62,000 nucleotides of DNA from Bugula neritina (lineage: Eukaryota; Bryozoa; Gymnolaemata; Cheilostomatida; Bugulidae). Each line of letters begins with the position of its first letter. The stretch's first letter is position 1. Under the pieces are notes generated by a model. The model had not been told where the DNA came from. It was given only the letters and a program-made list of their open reading frames with translations, and ran no database searches. Positions 60,775 through 62,000 of this stretch are shown piece after piece. The stretch covers positions 8,428,429 to 8,490,428 of the forward strand of contig OZ037769.1 of the NCBI GenBank assembly GCA_964035545.1, read 5' to 3'. The position numbers and the translations under genes are program-made.

Positions 60775-62000
60775 AGAATGTATAGTTTTTGCTTTCTTAG
60801 ACTCTATGTCTGACACAACATGCATAATTCATCACACTATAGCAAAATTATTTCCTGAAACTTTGCAAACACAAATTGGTCTTACCAAACGGGCTTCCAA
60901 TAACAAACCGATGGATTATGATATTGTTACTGGTTTAAACGTTTGTAACTACAGAGGAACAGAGCAACATTCACTACCACCAAGTTATTCACACCAATCA
61001 CTACTTATTAATAACAATCAAATTGCAATGAGGCAAAAGCTACAAAGATGGATCTCGATTTGTTAACAGTCGCAAGGGAACCACCGAATCCTAGCAATGA
61101 CATACCTGTTGGATTGCCGATTAGCAAAACTTTCACAACAGACCTCAACAAATATTTATCACAAGAAACAAAAAAGAACCATTCGCAATCAAAACAGTGA
61201 TAAGTTAGAATGTCATCAGTAAACTCAATCCCAGGCATGTTATACATACTGCAATTTTCAGTCAACCATGCCGCATGGCAGAAAGCTGGTAACTTTCAAG
61301 TGTACCACTCACCCAAACAGAGAGCTTGCTAAACTAATTGACATATTTAATGCTGAATATTCAAACTCACATGATAAAGTACCAAGTTTCTCTATTAAAG
61401 ACAAGGAACTTCTCTCTATAATAAAAAGTCAAACCACGATGACAAAAAGCAGGGTTTGGATGCTGTTGCCATTTAAAGCTTTACCTCCACATATTGACAC
61501 CAAGTCTTCTGCACTACATCGATTCAAACTTCTAGAAAAGAACGTCAACAGCGATCCCGTGTACAAAACTCAGATCATCAATTCATGACTGACATCATTT
61601 CGAAGGGTAAAGTCGTCATCGCTCCTCATGGGATGACTGGCTCCTGGTGTATTCCTCACATCGGATTGTTTTATTTTCCCAAACTGATCGCAATCGTGTT
61701 GTCTATGATTGTGCTGTCAAAGTGGGAGGAGTTAGCCTGAATGACTTCCTTCTGCAGGGTCCAAATCGCATGAATGATCTCCAAGGTAACCCACTGAAAT
61801 TTTGAAAACACCATACAGCCTTTTTGAGAGACATAGAAGAATTGTTCCATCAGTTCAAGGTCTTACCAAAGCACCAGGTCTACCTGAAACTCATATGGTA
61901 TGATGAAGATGGGATACATGCTACATACAAGTTGACTGTCCATTTATTTGGAGCATGATCTTTCCCCACAAGTGCAACCTACGATCTTAGTTTCCTAGCT
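60775..62000 (+). pseudogene. BEL/Pao protease and reverse transcriptase relic, runs off the window
   Basis: Protease near 60,785: FAFLDSMSDTT stands where a D-S/T-G active site is expected, so the Gly is lost. GLNVCNYRGTEQHSLPPSYS near 60,935 is the family's post-protease linker; PVGLPISK near 61,106. 61,268-61,588 is the pre-RT linker. RT starts ~61,600 (IPHIGLFYFPK near 61,650; GVSLNDFLLQGPNRMNDL near 61,722; YKLTVHLFGA near 61,930) with frameshifts. The catalytic Asp pair would lie beyond the right edge. Confidence 0.82.

Overview
The window looks like nuclear DNA of an invertebrate animal: AT-rich, multi-exon genes with GT/AG introns, very long (TA)n and (AC)n arrays, and old copies of nearly every metazoan transposon class (Penelope-like, LINE, Ty3/gypsy, BEL/Pao, Tc1, MITEs, tRNA-derived SINEs). 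I cannot name the species. The mixture would suit a lophotrochozoan, but that is a guess.

The host content is one gene family on the minus strand, present as two tandem copies. Copy A (14,092-24,450, 13 coding exons, 601 aa by my splicing) encodes a secreted protein: signal peptide, one PAN/apple-like module, then three domains like the C-terminal domain of CTHRC1 (collagen triple helix repeat containing 1), with no collagen repeat. Copy B (36,432-51,640) keeps the ten exons of the three CTHRC1-like domains with open frames and conserved splice sites. Its signal and PAN exons are not in the window, and retroelements have enlarged its introns. Homology between the copies runs on into the 3' flank (about 12,550-14,090 against 35,230-36,430).

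Layout. 1-660: 3' end of a Penelope-like element with a hammerhead ribozyme. 815-3,676: SINE, Tc1 element and an unclassified repeat relic. 3,713-9,321: 5'-truncated Ty3/gypsy element 1 with pol and, downstream of pol, an intact spliced zinc-finger ORF. 9,330-13,500: repeats, TA arrays, three more hammerheads and a LINE fragment. 13,513-14,024: a 512-bp palindrome in the 3' flank of gene A. 14,092-24,450: gene A. 24,500-35,850: foldback elements, MITE, SINEs, LINE fragment and a second internal duplication. 36,432-51,640: gene B, interrupted by gypsy element 2 and LTR pieces (42,486-50,550). 51,792-57,205: gypsy element 3 on the minus strand, with a broken relative of the same zinc-finger ORF between pol and its 3' LTR. 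About 58,200-62,000: a degenerate BEL/Pao element running off the right edge.

The most interesting items are: (i) a recurrent, spliced zinc-finger accessory ORF in the env position of two Ty3/gypsy elements; (ii) the PAN + triple CTHRC1-like architecture, whose intron phases record domain triplication; (iii) hammerhead ribozymes of two designs beside (TA)n arrays, one pair being a perfect head-to-head inverted repeat; (iv) copy-A-specific inverted duplications, datable because copy B preserves the unduplicated state. All coordinates and splice sites were read by eye.
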